Below, piece by piece: positions 27,847 to 36,820 of a stretch of 64,000 nucleotides of DNA. The notes under the pieces were generated by a model, which ran no database searches, was not told the DNA's origin, and worked only from the letters and a program-made list of their open reading frames with translations. The stretch spans positions 186,001 to 250,000 of the forward strand of contig NZ_CP007212.1 of the NCBI RefSeq assembly GCF_001411805.1, read 5' to 3'. Within the stretch, counting starts at the first letter, position 1, and each line of letters opens with the position of its first letter. Source of the stretch: Burkholderia plantarii. Lineage in GTDB: Bacteria > Pseudomonadota > Gammaproteobacteria > Burkholderiales > Burkholderiaceae. Made by a program: the position numbers and the translations under genes.

Positions 27847-28651
27847 ACGAATCACCGATCAGGCTGAAGGACTGCGGCGGTTGCTGGCCGGCCGCGCGAC
27901 CCGGATCGTCGCGGTGACGGGCGGCCCCACCGGGGTCGGCTGCACCTCGGCCGTCGTCAACCTGGCCGCCGCGCTCGCCGCGCTCGGCAAGGACGTGCTC
28001 GTCGTCGACGAGCGCAACGACGCCGATTCGGCCGCCGCGACGCTCGGCAGCGCGTGGCTGCGTACCGGCAACACGGTGCGCCACGAAGCCGGTTTCTCCC
28101 TTTGCGTCGCCGCCGATCTCGCGCGCGACGGCTACGACGATGAACGCCTCGCCGCCTATCTGGAAGGCGCCGCGGACATCGTGCTCGTCGACGCCCAGCG
28201 CGACGCGAACGGCGCGCTCTCCGCTCTTGCGCGTGCCGCTCACGACGTGCTGATCGTGACGCGCGTAGCCGGCTCCGCGATCACGGAGGCCTATGCCTGC
28301 ATGAAGCGGCTCCATTACGCGCACGCGCTCGCGCAGTTCCGCGTGCTGGTCAACCACGTGCAGAGCGAGTCCGACGCGCGCGCCGCCTACGAGAACCTGG
28401 CGGGCGTGGCCGGCCGCTACCTGACGGTGGCGCTGGCCGAGGGCGGCTACGTGAGCGCCGATCCGCTGGTGCCGCGCGCGCGCGAACTCGTGCATACCGT
28501 GGTCGATGCGTTCCCGTCGTCGGCCGCCGCGCGCGACTACCGGCAGATCGCGTCGGACCTGCTGTACTGGCCGATGCGTCCGACGAATCCCGCCGGACGG
28601 GCCTTTGCCGGACATCCGGCAGTCGAACGGGGCGCGGCGCACGCCGTTTGA
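27839..28651 (+). CDS. flhG: FlhG/FleN-type MinD-like protein with altered P-loop
   Basis: A 270-residue SIMIBI/MinD-family protein in the position of FlhG (FleN), the factor that limits flagellar number by acting on FlhF. The opening MDKRITDQAEGLRRLL is FlhG-like. The P-loop reads VTGGPTGVGCTSAVVNLA: where MinD/FlhG normally has KGGVGKT, both lysines are missing and a Cys occupies the invariant Lys position. The DxD-type strand (VLVVDERNDAD) and Walker-B-like DIVLVDAQRD also deviate. ATP binding may thus be lost or altered. It starts at TTG, overlapping the flhF stop by 8 bp; fliA follows. Confidence 0.88.
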   Translation: MDKRITDQAEGLRRLLAGRATRIVAVTGGPTGVGCTSAVVNLAAALAALGKDVLVVDERNDADSAAATLGSAWLRTGNTVRHEAGFSLCVAADLARDGYDDERLAAYLEGAADIVLVDAQRDANGALSALARAAHDVLIVTRVAGSAITEAYACMKRLHYAHALAQFRVLVNHVQSESDARAAYENLAGVAGRYLTVALAEGGYVSADPLVPRARELVHTVVDAFPSSAAARDYRQIASDLLYWPMRPTNPAGRAFAGHPAVERGAAHAV

Positions 28652-28675
28652 CCCAAGGCACTCAGGAGGGAGCCG

Positions 28676-29437
28676 ATGTACAACGCTCAAGGAAAGCTGT
28701 CCACGTCCGCGATGGGCGAGGCCGGGATGGGGCAGGCCGAAGTGCTCGCGAAATACGCGCCGCTGGTGCGCCGGCTCGGCCTGCAACTCGTCGCGAAGAT
28801 GCCCGCGAGCGTCGATCTCGACGACCTGATCCAGGCCGGCATGATCGGCCTGCTCGACGCGGCGAGCCGCTACAAGGAAGATCAGGGCGCGCAGTTCGAG
28901 ACCTACGCGACGCAGCGCATCCGCGGCGCGATGCTCGACGAACTGCGCAGCAACGACTGGCTGCCGCGCAGCCTGCGCAAGACCTCGCGCGAGGTCGAGC
29001 AGGCCATCCATCAGGTCGAGCAGCGGCTGGGGCGTTCGGCCAACGAGAGCGAGATCGCCACCCACCTGGAAATGCCGCTCACCGACTTCCAGTCGATGCT
29101 GCAGGACCTGCACGGCAGCCAGCTGATCTATTACGAGGATTTCGACCGCTCGGCCGACGACGAGCCGTTCCTCGACCGCTACCGCGTCGACCACTCGGAT
29201 CCGCTGTCCGCGCTGCTCGACGAGCACCTGCGCGCGGCGCTGGTCGAGGCGATCGACCGCCTGCCCGAGCGCGAGAAGCTGCTGATGTCGCTCTACTACG
29301 AGCGCGGCCTGAACCTGCGCGAGATCGGCGCCGTGCTCGAAGTCAGCGAGTCGCGCGTGTGCCAGCTCCACAGCCAGGCCGTGGCGCGCCTGCGCGCGCG
29401 GCTGCGCGAACAGGCCTGGGTGGGCGCCGAACACTGA
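28676..29437 (+). CDS. fliA: flagellar sigma factor sigma-28
   Basis: FliA (253 residues) directs RNA polymerase to late flagellar and chemotaxis promoters such as those found here upstream of fliC and motA. Region 2 spans about 20-95 (LAKYAPLVRRLGLQL, DLIQAGMIGLLDAASRYKE, QFETYATQRIRGAMLDELRSNDWLPRSLR), region 3 about 100-160, and region 4 about 190-245 (LPEREKLLMSLYYERGLNLREIGAVLEVSESRVCQLHSQAV) with its helix-turn-helix. GGAGGGAG precedes the ATG. No flgM anti-sigma gene is in the window. It ends the flhB-flhA-flhF-flhG-fliA operon. Confidence 0.97.
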   Translation: MYNAQGKLSTSAMGEAGMGQAEVLAKYAPLVRRLGLQLVAKMPASVDLDDLIQAGMIGLLDAASRYKEDQGAQFETYATQRIRGAMLDELRSNDWLPRSLRKTSREVEQAIHQVEQRLGRSANESEIATHLEMPLTDFQSMLQDLHGSQLIYYEDFDRSADDEPFLDRYRVDHSDPLSALLDEHLRAALVEAIDRLPEREKLLMSLYYERGLNLREIGAVLEVSESRVCQLHSQAVARLRARLREQAWVGAEH

Positions 29438-29532
29438 GGGCCGCGCGCGGCGCGCGCCGGAAATTCGGCTCCGCTCCTTAATCGGCACGCACCAGCAGGC
29501 TTGCGCCCGCATCGCGCGCGGGAATTCTTCCC

Positions 29533-29538
29533 GACACT
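29533..29538 (+). promoter_or_regulatory. -10 box of the ahcY promoter
   Basis: TACAAT lies 28 bp upstream of the riboswitch aptamer, the distance expected if transcription starts a little before it. No good -35 hexamer is visible at 16-18 bp upstream. Confidence 0.5.
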
Positions 29539-29560
29539 TTGCTACAATCCGAGCTCGTTT

Positions 29561-29690
29561 CCGAGGAGCGTTGCGACGGGCACCGGCCCGCCAGGCTCGG
29601 AAATCTTCACCAGGCGGTGGCCCGGCAGGCAGCGCGAATCGCACGATTCGCCGCGCCGGTCCGGCTTCCCGCTTTCTGAACGGCGCTCAC
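29561..29690 (+). ncRNA. S-adenosylhomocysteine (SAH) riboswitch
   Basis: The leader of ahcY carries the SAH-riboswitch signature: CCGAGGAGCGTTGCGACGG at 29,561, the P1 complement CCAGGCTCGG at 29,591-29,600, and the downstream AACGGCGCTCAC (29,679-29,690), whose CGCTC can form the pseudoknot with GAGCG of the first segment. The class is known from beta- and gamma-proteobacteria upstream of ahcY and metabolically linked genes and turns expression on when SAH builds up. The 75-nt insert between the two conserved halves is a variable hairpin. Identification rests on these motifs and on the ahcY context. Confidence 0.92.
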
Positions 29691-29722
29691 GTCACCAATC
29701 TTTGATTAGAAAGGAGGGCGTG

Positions 29723-31141
29723 ATGAACGCCGTTATCGACCCGAAAGCTTCGCAGGACTACATCGTCGCCGACCTCGCGCTGGCCGCATGGGGCCGCAAG
29801 GAACTGACCATCGCCGAGACCGAGATGCCCGGCCTGATGCAGATCCGCGACGAATACAAGGCATCGCAGCCGCTCAAGGGCGCGCGCATCGCCGGCTCGC
29901 TGCACATGACGATCCAGACCGGCGTGCTGATCGAGACGCTGAAGGCGCTCGGCGCGGACGTGCGCTGGGCCTCGTGCAACATCTTCTCGACGCAGGATCA
30001 CGCGGCCGCCGCGATCGTCGAGGCCGGCACGCCGGTGTTCGCGTTCAAGGGCGAGTCGCTCGACGAGTACTGGGAGTACTCGCACCGCATCTTCGAATGG
30101 CCGAACGGCGAATTCGCCAACATGATCCTCGACGACGGCGGCGACGCGACGCTGCTGCTGATCCTGGGCTCGAAGGCCGAGAAGGACCGCTCGGTGATCG
30201 CCAAGCCGACCAACGAGGAAGAAGTCGCGCTGTACAAGTCGATCGCCGCGCACCTCGACGCCGACGGCGAGTGGTACTCGAAGCGCCTCGCCCACATCAA
30301 GGGCGTGACCGAAGAAACCACCACCGGCGTGCATCGCCTGTACCAGATGGAAAAGGACGGCCGCCTGCCGTTCCCGGCGTTCAACGTCAACGACTCGGTC
30401 ACCAAGTCGAAGTTCGACAACCTGTACGGCTGCCGCGAGTCGCTCGTCGACGGCATCAAGCGCGCGACCGATGTGATGATCGCGGGCAAGATCGCGGTCG
30501 TGGCCGGCTACGGCGACGTGGGCAAGGGCTGCGCGCAGTCGCTGCGCGGCCTCGGCGCGACCGTGTGGGTCACCGAAATCGATCCGATCTGCGCGCTGCA
30601 GGCGGCGATGGAAGGCTACCGCGTCGTGACGATGGAGTACGCGGCCGACAAGGCCGACATCTTCGTGACGGCCACCGGCAATTTCCACGTGATCGGCCAT
30701 GACCACATGAAGGCGATGCGCCACAACGCGATCGTCTGCAACATCGGTCACTTCGACTCGGAAATCGACATCGCGTCGACGCGCCAGTACCAGTGGGAAA
30801 ACATCAAGCCGCAGGTCGACCACATCATCTTCCCGGACGGCAAGCGCGTGATCCTGCTGGCCGAAGGCCGCCTCGTGAACCTCGGCTGCGCGACCGGCCA
30901 TCCGTCGTTCGTGATGTCGAACTCGTTCGCGAACCAGACGCTCGCGCAGATCGAGCTGTTCGTGCGCGGCGAGCAGTACGAGAACAAGGTGTACGTGCTG
31001 CCGAAGCACCTCGACGAGAAGGTCGCGCGCCTGCACCTGGCACGCATCGGCGCGAACCTGACGGTGCTGTCGCCGGAGCAGGCGTCGTACATCGGCGTGT
31101 CGCAGGACGGTCCGTTCAAGCCGAACCACTACCGTTACTGA
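29723..31141 (+). CDS. ahcY: adenosylhomocysteinase
   Basis: SAH hydrolase (472 residues) splits S-adenosylhomocysteine to adenosine and homocysteine, relieving product inhibition of methyltransferases. It begins [27 protein letters not shown]; the substrate domain has [21 protein letters not shown] and [17 protein letters not shown]; the NAD-binding Rossmann loop is [16 protein letters not shown] near residue 257; the C-terminal KPNHYRY that reaches into the partner subunit is intact. AAGGAGGG lies 6 nt before the ATG. It is the first gene behind the SAH riboswitch, with a small membrane protein and metF downstream. Confidence 0.98.
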   Translation: MNAVIDPKASQDYIVADLALAAWGRKELTIAETEMPGLMQIRDEYKASQPLKGARIAGSLHMTIQTGVLIETLKALGADVRWASCNIFSTQDHAAAAIVEAGTPVFAFKGESLDEYWEYSHRIFEWPNGEFANMILDDGGDATLLLILGSKAEKDRSVIAKPTNEEEVALYKSIAAHLDADGEWYSKRLAHIKGVTEETTTGVHRLYQMEKDGRLPFPAFNVNDSVTKSKFDNLYGCRESLVDGIKRATDVMIAGKIAVVAGYGDVGKGCAQSLRGLGATVWVTEIDPICALQAAMEGYRVVTMEYAADKADIFVTATGNFHVIGHDHMKAMRHNAIVCNIGHFDSEIDIASTRQYQWENIKPQVDHIIFPDGKRVILLAEGRLVNLGCATGHPSFVMSNSFANQTLAQIELFVRGEQYENKVYVLPKHLDEKVARLHLARIGANLTVLSPEQASYIGVSQDGPFKPNHYRY

Positions 31142-31242
31142 TCCCGCGCCCGGCGCCGCGCGCCGGACCGGACGTGTCGCGCGCCGCGCCCTGCCGGCGC
31201 GGCCGCGCCACGCATCGCGCCGGCCGCCCCGCGCGGCCCGCC

Positions 31243-31275
31243 CCGGGCCGCTCGTGCGGCCCGGCCTGTTTTCTT
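31243..31275 (+). terminator. possible terminator/attenuator after ahcY
   Basis: CCGGGCCG and CGGCCCGG pair around a CTCGTG loop and are followed by CCTGTTTTCTT. It could reduce read-through from ahcY into the next two genes. Confidence 0.5.
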
Positions 31276-31289
31276 GCACAGGAGCCATC

Positions 31290-31643
31290 ATGAGCCTCAT
31301 CCTGACCTGGATCATCAATGCCCTCGCGCTGCTGATCATCACCTACCTGGTGCCGTCGATTCACATCCGCAGCTTCGGTACGGCGCTGATCGTCGCGGTC
31401 GTGCTCGGGCTGATCAACACGGTGATCCGGCCGGTGCTGATCCTGCTGACGCTGCCCGTGACGGTCCTCACGCTCGGCCTGTTCATCCTCGTGGTCAACG
31501 CGCTCTGCTTCTGGTTCGCGTCGTCGCTGCTGAAGGGCTTCGAGGTGCAGGGCTTCTGGTCCGCGTTCTTCGGCTCGATCCTGTACAGCATCGTGTCGTG
31601 GCTCCTGTCCGCCCTGATCTTCGGCCAGCGCAGCATCGGCTGA
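31290..31643 (+). CDS. phage-holin-family-IV-like small membrane protein
   Basis: A 117-residue protein with four hydrophobic helices (about 3-22, 28-50, 56-80, 88-112), matching the family often titled 'mycobacterial 4-TM phage holin / YvlD-like' (PF04020). The motif TALIVAVVLGLINTVIRPVLILLTLPVTVLTLGLFILVVNAL is the core of the family. Despite the name it is a chromosomal protein of unknown role with no phage genes nearby. GGAG precedes the ATG. It is kept between ahcY and metF, so it may be co-expressed with the methyl cycle; no functional link is known. Confidence 0.85.
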   Translation: MSLILTWIINALALLIITYLVPSIHIRSFGTALIVAVVLGLINTVIRPVLILLTLPVTVLTLGLFILVVNALCFWFASSLLKGFEVQGFWSAFFGSILYSIVSWLLSALIFGQRSIG

Positions 31644-31662
31644 ACGCGGGCTCATCCGAATC

Positions 31663-32493
31663 ATGAAACCGATCGAACTCTCCCTGGAATTCTTCCCGCC
31701 GAAGACGGCGGAGGGCGTCGAGAAGCTGCGCGCCACGCGCGCGCAGCTGCTGCCGCTGAAGCCGAAGTTCGTCTCCGTGACGTTCGGCGCCGGCGGCTCG
31801 ACGCAGCAAGGCACGCTCGACACGGTGCTCGACATGCAGAAGGACGGCCTCGAGGCCGCGCCGCACCTGTCCTGCATCGGCGCCTCGAAGGACAACCTGC
31901 GCGCGGTGCTCGACCAGTACCGCTCGCACGGCATCCGCCACATCGTCGCGCTGCGCGGCGACCTGCCCTCGGGCATGGGCGAGGTGGGCGAGCTGCGCTA
32001 CGCGTCGGAACTCGTCAGCTTCATCCGCGCCGAGCACGGCGACTGGTTCTGGCTCGAAGTGGCCGCGTACCCGGAATACCATCCGCAGTCGCGTTCGCCG
32101 AAGCTCGACCTGCAGCACTTCGCGGCGAAGGTGAAGGCCGGCGCGAACTCGGCGATCACGCAGTACTTCTTCAACGCGGACGCGTATTTCCGCTTCGTCG
32201 ACGACGCGCGCAAGCTCGGCGTGGACGTGCCGATCGTGCCGGGCATCATGCCGATCACGAACTTCACGCAGCTGATGCGCTTCTCCGAGATGTGCGGCGC
32301 CGAAGTGCCGCGCTGGGTCGCGCGCCGGCTCGAAAGCTTCGGCGACGACAAGGAGTCGATCCGCGCGTTCGGCACCGACGTGGTCACCGCGATGTGCGAG
32401 CGGCTGATCCGGGATGGCGCGCCGGGGCTGCACTTCTACACGCTGAACGCGGCGATGGCGACCAGGGCGGTCTGCGAGCGGCTCGGGTTCTGA
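31663..32493 (+). CDS. metF: 5,10-methylenetetrahydrofolate reductase
   Basis: MetF (276 residues) is the flavoprotein that makes 5-methyl-tetrahydrofolate for methionine synthesis. The TIM-barrel signatures are LSLEFFPPKTAEGVEKL (with the catalytic Glu in the EFFPP motif), VSVTFGAGGS, HLSCIGAS, HIVALRGDLP, EVAAYPEYHPQS and FITQYFFNADAY-type NSAITQYFFN. Length equals E. coli MetF within a few residues. It starts 19 bp after the membrane-protein gene and, with ahcY, completes SAH to homocysteine to methionine flow under one leader. A clear terminator follows. Confidence 0.97.
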   Translation: MKPIELSLEFFPPKTAEGVEKLRATRAQLLPLKPKFVSVTFGAGGSTQQGTLDTVLDMQKDGLEAAPHLSCIGASKDNLRAVLDQYRSHGIRHIVALRGDLPSGMGEVGELRYASELVSFIRAEHGDWFWLEVAAYPEYHPQSRSPKLDLQHFAAKVKAGANSAITQYFFNADAYFRFVDDARKLGVDVPIVPGIMPITNFTQLMRFSEMCGAEVPRWVARRLESFGDDKESIRAFGTDVVTAMCERLIRDGAPGLHFYTLNAAMATRAVCERLGF

Positions 32494-32529
32494 GCGGCTC
32501 GCGGCCGGTTGCGGCGCGCATGGCAGGCG

Positions 32530-32555
32530 AGCGGACCCGCGGGTCCGCTTTTTTT
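32530..32555 (+). terminator. rho-independent terminator of metF
   Basis: AGCGGACCC / GGGTCCGCT stem directly followed by seven T residues, 37 bp after the metF stop. Confidence 0.92.
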
Positions 32556-32602
32556 ATGCGCGGGCGGAGCGGGCCCGGCATCCACGCCCGAGCCTCGGCG
32601 CC

Positions 32603-34060
32603 TTAGCGCGCCGCCGGCACCAGCGGCGGACGCCGCGCGAACCACGGCCGCGCGAGTTCGAGCTGGCGCGCGAACCGCAGCAGCCGCGCATCGTCGCCGA
32701 GGCGCGCGGCGAACTGCACGCCCACCGGCAGGCCGCGCGCGTTCCAGTGGAGCGGCACCGACATCGCGGGCTGGCCGGTCAGGTTGAACAGTTCGGTGCA
32801 GCCGGCCCAGGCGAATGCACGGTCGGCCGCCTTCGCGAGCATCATCCGCAGCAGCGGCCGCGCCGGCAGCGCGGCCAGCAGGCGCATCTGCGCGCGCTCG
32901 AGCGGCGTGGAGCGCAGCTCGCCGATCCGCACCGGCGGCGCCGCCAGCGTCGCGCACAGCACCAGGTCGTAGCGCGCGGTCGCGCTCGCCATGTCGGCGA
33001 TCAGCTGCTTCTGCCAGTCGAGCGCGACGGGCAGCCGCTCGCGCGCAACATGTCGCCCGACCTGCGCCATCGCGCGGCTCGCCGGCTCGAACTCGTCCCC
33101 GCGCGGCCGGCGCCCGGTGAGCGCCTGCGCGTCGTGGACCAGCGGTTCGACGATGGTGGCCCAGCAGGTGAGGAAGGTCTCGGCCGCGCGTGCCCGGTCG
33201 ATCGGCAGCGTCACCGGCTCGACCACGTGGCCGAGCGATTCGGCCAGCCGGGCCGCGTCGTCGAGCGCCGCCAGCACGTCGGGCGACAGCGACGCCGCGA
33301 ACAGTGGATCGGTGACGAGGCCGATGCGCAGCGGCCCGACCGGCTCGTCGAGCCGGGCAAGCGCGGCCTCGGGCGTGCCGGCGCGGCCGGTGGTGAGGTC
33401 GAACAGCAGCGCGCTGTCGCGCACGCTGCGCGAGATCGCGTGGTTGACGATCAGGTCGCCGGGCACCGGCTGCACGGCCAGCTGCGGATCGTAGCCGGGC
33501 TTGAAGCCGAACAGGCCGCAGCACGAGGCGGGGATGCGGATCGAGCCGCCGCCGTCGGACGCGTGCGCGAGCGGCACGATGCCGGCCGCCACGGCCGCCG
33601 CCGCGCCGCCGCTCGAACCGCCCGGCGTGTGATCGAGGTTCCACGGGTTGCGGCACGGCCCGAACAGCTCGGGCTCGGTCACCGGCATCTGGCCGAATTC
33701 GGAGGTGCTGGTCTTGCCGAACACGTTGGCGCCGGCCGCCTTCGCGCGGGCGATGAACGGCGCGTCGGCGTCGGGCACGAAATAGCGGTAGTGGCGGCTG
33801 CCGAACGACATCCGCAGCCCGGCGGCCGCCGCGAGATCCTTGACGAGGTAGGGCACGCCGCCGAGCGGGCCGGCCGGCGGCGCGGCGCTGGCGCGCTCGC
33901 GGGCCGCGTCGTAGTCGGTCAACACGATCGCGTTGATCGACGGGTTCAGTGCGTTGGCGCGCGCGATCGCGGCGTCGAGCACCTCGCGGGCGCTGGTCTG
34001 CCGGGTGGCGATCAGCGTGGCGAGGTCAGTGGCATCGTAGTTCGGATAGTCGTCCTGCAC
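32603..34060 (-). CDS. amidase-signature family amidase
   Basis: A 485-residue amidase of the amidase-signature (AS) family, hydrolysing a carboxamide bond of unknown substrate. The Ser-cisSer-Lys triad is present: Lys74 in [11 protein letters not shown], Ser149 in [13 protein letters not shown] and Ser173 in [13 protein letters not shown], the last two 24 residues apart as in characterised members. Translation from the GTG at 34,060 gives [17 protein letters not shown], the normal N-terminus; the frame is open further upstream, but that sequence lacks homology. GGGGGCC lies upstream. No GatC or GatB is nearby, so it is not the tRNA amidotransferase. Confidence 0.9.
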   Translation of the reverse strand: MQDDYPNYDATDLATLIATRQTSAREVLDAAIARANALNPSINAIVLTDYDAARERASAAPPAGPLGGVPYLVKDLAAAAGLRMSFGSRHYRYFVPDADAPFIARAKAAGANVFGKTSTSEFGQMPVTEPELFGPCRNPWNLDHTPGGSSGGAAAAVAAGIVPLAHASDGGGSIRIPASCCGLFGFKPGYDPQLAVQPVPGDLIVNHAISRSVRDSALLFDLTTGRAGTPEAALARLDEPVGPLRIGLVTDPLFAASLSPDVLAALDDAARLAESLGHVVEPVTLPIDRARAAETFLTCWATIVEPLVHDAQALTGRRPRGDEFEPASRAMAQVGRHVARERLPVALDWQKQLIADMASATARYDLVLCATLAAPPVRIGELRSTPLERAQMRLLAALPARPLLRMMLAKAADRAFAWAGCTELFNLTGQPAMSVPLHWNARGLPVGVQFAARLGDDARLLRFARQLELARPWFARRPPLVPAAR

Positions 34061-34170
34061 CGTGGCCCCCGTTCGTTCGAATGAGAATCGGGCCACGCGC
34101 GGCGCCGGCGTCCGGCGGGCACCGAGCCAGCGCGCGCGGACGCCGGCCCGCGCGGGCCGGTGCGACGAGC

Positions 34171-34866
34171 TTACAGCTGTTCGGCGAGGAATGTCAGCGT
34201 GCGGCCGTGCGCGAGCGCCGCCGCGCGCTGGTTGTACGAGGCGCGCGCGTTGCAGTTGAAGCCGTGGCCGGCATCCGGGTACCAATGGATTTGCGCGTCC
34301 GCGCGTCCGCCGAACGCGGCCTTGACCTGCTCGACCGCCTCGGCCGGAATGTGGTCGTCGAGGCCCGCGTAATGGAACTGGATCGGCTGCGTGACGTGGT
34401 TCGCGACGTCGAGGTGGTTCTGGATGCCGCCGCCGTAATAGGCGACCGCGACGTCGAACGAGCCGGCCGCCGCGGCCAGGTAGACGAGGCGCCCGCCGAA
34501 GCAGTAGCCGATGCCGGCCACGCGGTTGCCTTCCACCTCGGGGCGCGCGCGCAGCGCGGCGACCGCGTGGCCGATATCGGCCGCGGCCTGGTGCGGATCG
34601 GTCTTCTGCAGCAGCTCGACGCCCTTGTCGCGGTCGGCGCCTTCATAGCCGAGATCCACGCGCGGCTGGGTGCGCCAGAAGATGTCCGGGGCGAGCGCGA
34701 CGTAGCCGTCGGCCGCATATTGATCGGCGACCGAACGGATGTGGCCGTTCACGCCGAAGATTTCCTGAACGATCACCACGGCCGGCCCCTTGCCGCCCTT
34801 GGGCAGGGCAAGGTAACCACCGAACGTTTCGTTGCCGGCGGGGATGTCGATCCATTGCGAAGTCAT
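34171..34866 (-). CDS. dienelactone hydrolase family protein
   Basis: A 231-residue alpha/beta hydrolase of the dienelactone-hydrolase family (carboxymethylenebutenolidase-like). The triad is Cys122 in GIGYCFGGRLVY, an Asp at 170/171 in YAGLDDHIP and His201 in DAGHGFN; the conserved Glu35 of VIVQEIFG that holds the Cys is also present. Cytosolic, no signal peptide. The physiological substrate is unknown, since no aromatic ring-cleavage genes are adjacent. It is 110 bp upstream of the amidase gene on the same strand and divergent from the nitronate monooxygenase gene. Confidence 0.9.
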   Translation of the reverse strand: MTSQWIDIPAGNETFGGYLALPKGGKGPAVVIVQEIFGVNGHIRSVADQYAADGYVALAPDIFWRTQPRVDLGYEGADRDKGVELLQKTDPHQAAADIGHAVAALRARPEVEGNRVAGIGYCFGGRLVYLAAAAGSFDVAVAYYGGGIQNHLDVANHVTQPIQFHYAGLDDHIPAEAVEQVKAAFGGRADAQIHWYPDAGHGFNCNARASYNQRAAALAHGRTLTFLAEQL

Positions 34867-35199
34867 TGCGGGTCTCCAGACGAAGCGCGCGCCACGGGAA
34901 CGGGCGCGCGCGAGGGGAAAAGGGGCGGCGTCAGTGTGCCATCGATCGTGCCGCGCTGCTGCGTGTCAGCGGACTGTAGGGCGCGGCGGACCCCGCCGGC
35001 GGCGTGCCGGTGCCGCGCCGATGCGCCTGGCCGGTCGCGGGCGGCGGCCGCCGGCAACGATCCAAACACGCACGGGCTATCTTCCCTGGTGATTGCCGCG
35101 ATCACGATCTTTCATTATCCGGCGGCCCGGGGCTTCGCTACAGTCGCAGGCAAACCCAACGGCGCGGGATCGCCCGCGCGGATTTCACGGAGCCCGCCA
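34867..35199. other. divergent promoter region
   Basis: About 330 bp between the dienelactone hydrolase (minus) and nitronate monooxygenase (plus) genes. It should hold promoters for both; A/T-richer patches at 35,075-35,150 (CATTATCC, CTACAGT) are the likeliest sites, but no convincing -35/-10 pair or operator was found. Confidence 0.4.
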
Positions 35200-36315
35200 A
35201 TGTCCCAAGCCAGTCTTCCCTCCACGTCGTTCGCCGAACGTTTCGGCCTGCGCCTGCCGCTGGTGCAGGCCCCGATGGCCGGCGCGACCTCGGCGGCCAT
35301 CGTCGCCGCCGCCTCGAACGCCGGCGCGCTCGGCAGCCTCGGCGGCGCCGGTTTCGCGCCCGAGCGGCTCGCCGCCGAGATCGAGGCGATTCGTGCGGCC
35401 ACCTCGCGGCCGTTCGCGGTCAACCTGTTCGTACTCGACGAGGCGCGCCCCGACGACGCGACGGTGCGGCGCGCGCTCGCCGCGATCGACCCGTTGCGCG
35501 CGCGGCTCGGCCTGCCGGCCGGCGCGCCGCTCGAACGCTACGCGCCCGACTTCGACGCGCAGCTCGAGGTGCTGGTGGCCGCGCGCGTGCCGGTGGCGAG
35601 CTTCACGTTCGGCGTGCTCGACGCTGCGCAAGTCGCGCGCCTGCACGCGGCCGGCTGCTACGTGATCGGCACCGCGACCCATCTGGCCGAGGGCCTCGCG
35701 TGGCGCGAGGCCGGCGCCGACGCGATCAGCGCGCAGGGCGCCGAGGCGGGCGGCCATCGCGGCACCTTCCTCGGCGCGGCCGAGGACGCGCTGATCGGCA
35801 CCATGGCGCTGGTGCCGCAGCTCGTCGACGCGACCGGGCTGCCGGTGCTCGCGGCGGGCGGCATCATGGACGGCCGCGGCATCGCCGCCGCGCTCGCACT
35901 CGGCGCGCAGGCCGCGCAGCTCGGCACCGCGTTCCTCGGCTGCGCCGAGGCCACGATTCCCGCCGCCTGGCGCGAGCGTCTCGTGACGAGCGGGGATACC
36001 GCCACGGTGGTGACGCGCGCGATCTCGGGCCGGCATGCGCGCGGCATCCGCAACGCGCTGATCGACGCGCTCGGCGCGCGGCCGGACGCGATCGCGCCGT
36101 ATCCGGTGCAGAACGCGCTGACGCAGGCGTTGCGGCAGGCGGCCGGCCACGCGGGCGAGGCCGACTATCTGTCGTTGTGGGCCGGCCAGGGCATGCCGCT
36201 CGGCCGCCGCCGCGTCGTCGTCCGCGGCGGCGGCGAACTGACGGCCGCCGCGCTGATCGACGCGCTCGACGCCGAATGGCGCACGGCCGTCGCGCGCTTC
36301 GCGGCGGCGCGCTGA
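35200..36315 (+). CDS. nitronate monooxygenase
   Basis: A 371-residue FMN-dependent TIM-barrel enzyme of the nitronate monooxygenase (2-nitropropane dioxygenase-like) family, which detoxifies propionate-3-nitronate and related nitro compounds. Motifs: LPLVQAPMAGATSAAIVAAASNAGALGSLG at the N-terminus, CYVIGTATHLAEG, ISAQGAEAGGHRGTF (containing the likely catalytic His and phosphate-binding glycines), LPVLAAGGIMDGRGIAAAL and QLGTAFLGCAE. The ATG at 35,200 is the family start; the same frame is open for more than a kilobase upstream, but that lies opposite other genes. No partner genes are evident. Confidence 0.92.
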   Translation: MSQASLPSTSFAERFGLRLPLVQAPMAGATSAAIVAAASNAGALGSLGGAGFAPERLAAEIEAIRAATSRPFAVNLFVLDEARPDDATVRRALAAIDPLRARLGLPAGAPLERYAPDFDAQLEVLVAARVPVASFTFGVLDAAQVARLHAAGCYVIGTATHLAEGLAWREAGADAISAQGAEAGGHRGTFLGAAEDALIGTMALVPQLVDATGLPVLAAGGIMDGRGIAAALALGAQAAQLGTAFLGCAEATIPAAWRERLVTSGDTATVVTRAISGRHARGIRNALIDALGARPDAIAPYPVQNALTQALRQAAGHAGEADYLSLWAGQGMPLGRRRVVVRGGGELTAAALIDALDAEWRTAVARFAAAR

Positions 36316-36820
36316 CGCGGCGGCACGCCTATATATAGTCGAATCGTGTTTCAGCCCGCTTCGATCCGCATTCACGTTGCATCCGGAATGCGCACGCAAC
36401 CGTATTTTTCAGGACCGCGCGGCGCCATTCGGGCCGCGCGGACCGGTGAATTGTTTTCGACCGAAGCCGTTGATCCGCAACGTGATCCGGATGTGTGTCC
36501 GATTCGTAAAACAACTTTTCGGCGTCCCGATCGAATTAGCGGAAACCCTTAACCACCAAGGGTTTCCGAGCGGTCGCCAATACTGTCGTCCGGCCGCGAC
36601 ATCGGTAGTCTTCCCACTTCCTCAAAAAAGTCCCACAAATTAATTTGATCACCTACACTTGCGCGCAAGTACGGTGAGGCGGCCGCTAAAAGCGGTTGCG
36701 TCGCCTGCTTGTAGCCACGTGCATGACAGATGCGGCCGGCGACACTCCAGTGGTGATTGGCACCGGGGATGGAGCGGGGAACCGGCGATGGCATTTTTTG
36801 GATCGAAACTGGAGACTTCC
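36316..36820. other. regulatory region upstream of the livK-like gene
   Basis: About 505 bp without a gene, A/T-rich in its middle third. It contains TATATATAG just after the previous gene, the long inverted repeat at 36,541-36,567, and CTCAAAAAAGTCCCACAAATTAATTTG around 36,620-36,650. The latter may include promoter elements of the amino-acid binding protein gene. Confidence 0.55.
36541..36567. promoter_or_regulatory. inverted repeat with AACCCTT-N7-AAGGGTT core
   Basis: A perfect 10-bp inverted repeat (GGAAACCCTT / AAGGGTTTCC) with a 7-bp spacer, 254 bp upstream of the binding-protein gene. Its core matches, in arms and spacing, the repeat upstream of flhD at 6672-6692, and even the spacer is similar (RMCCAYC in both). 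Probably one regulator's site. Confidence 0.5.

Noticed and set aside
31254..31643. Prophage signal from the 'phage holin' family name
   Set aside because: The protein belongs to a widespread chromosomal membrane family and sits between ahcY and metF, with no phage genes around.
33949..35199. Extension of the nitronate monooxygenase by over 400 residues upstream
   Set aside because: It would run antisense through the amidase and dienelactone hydrolase genes; the family start is the ATG at 35,200.
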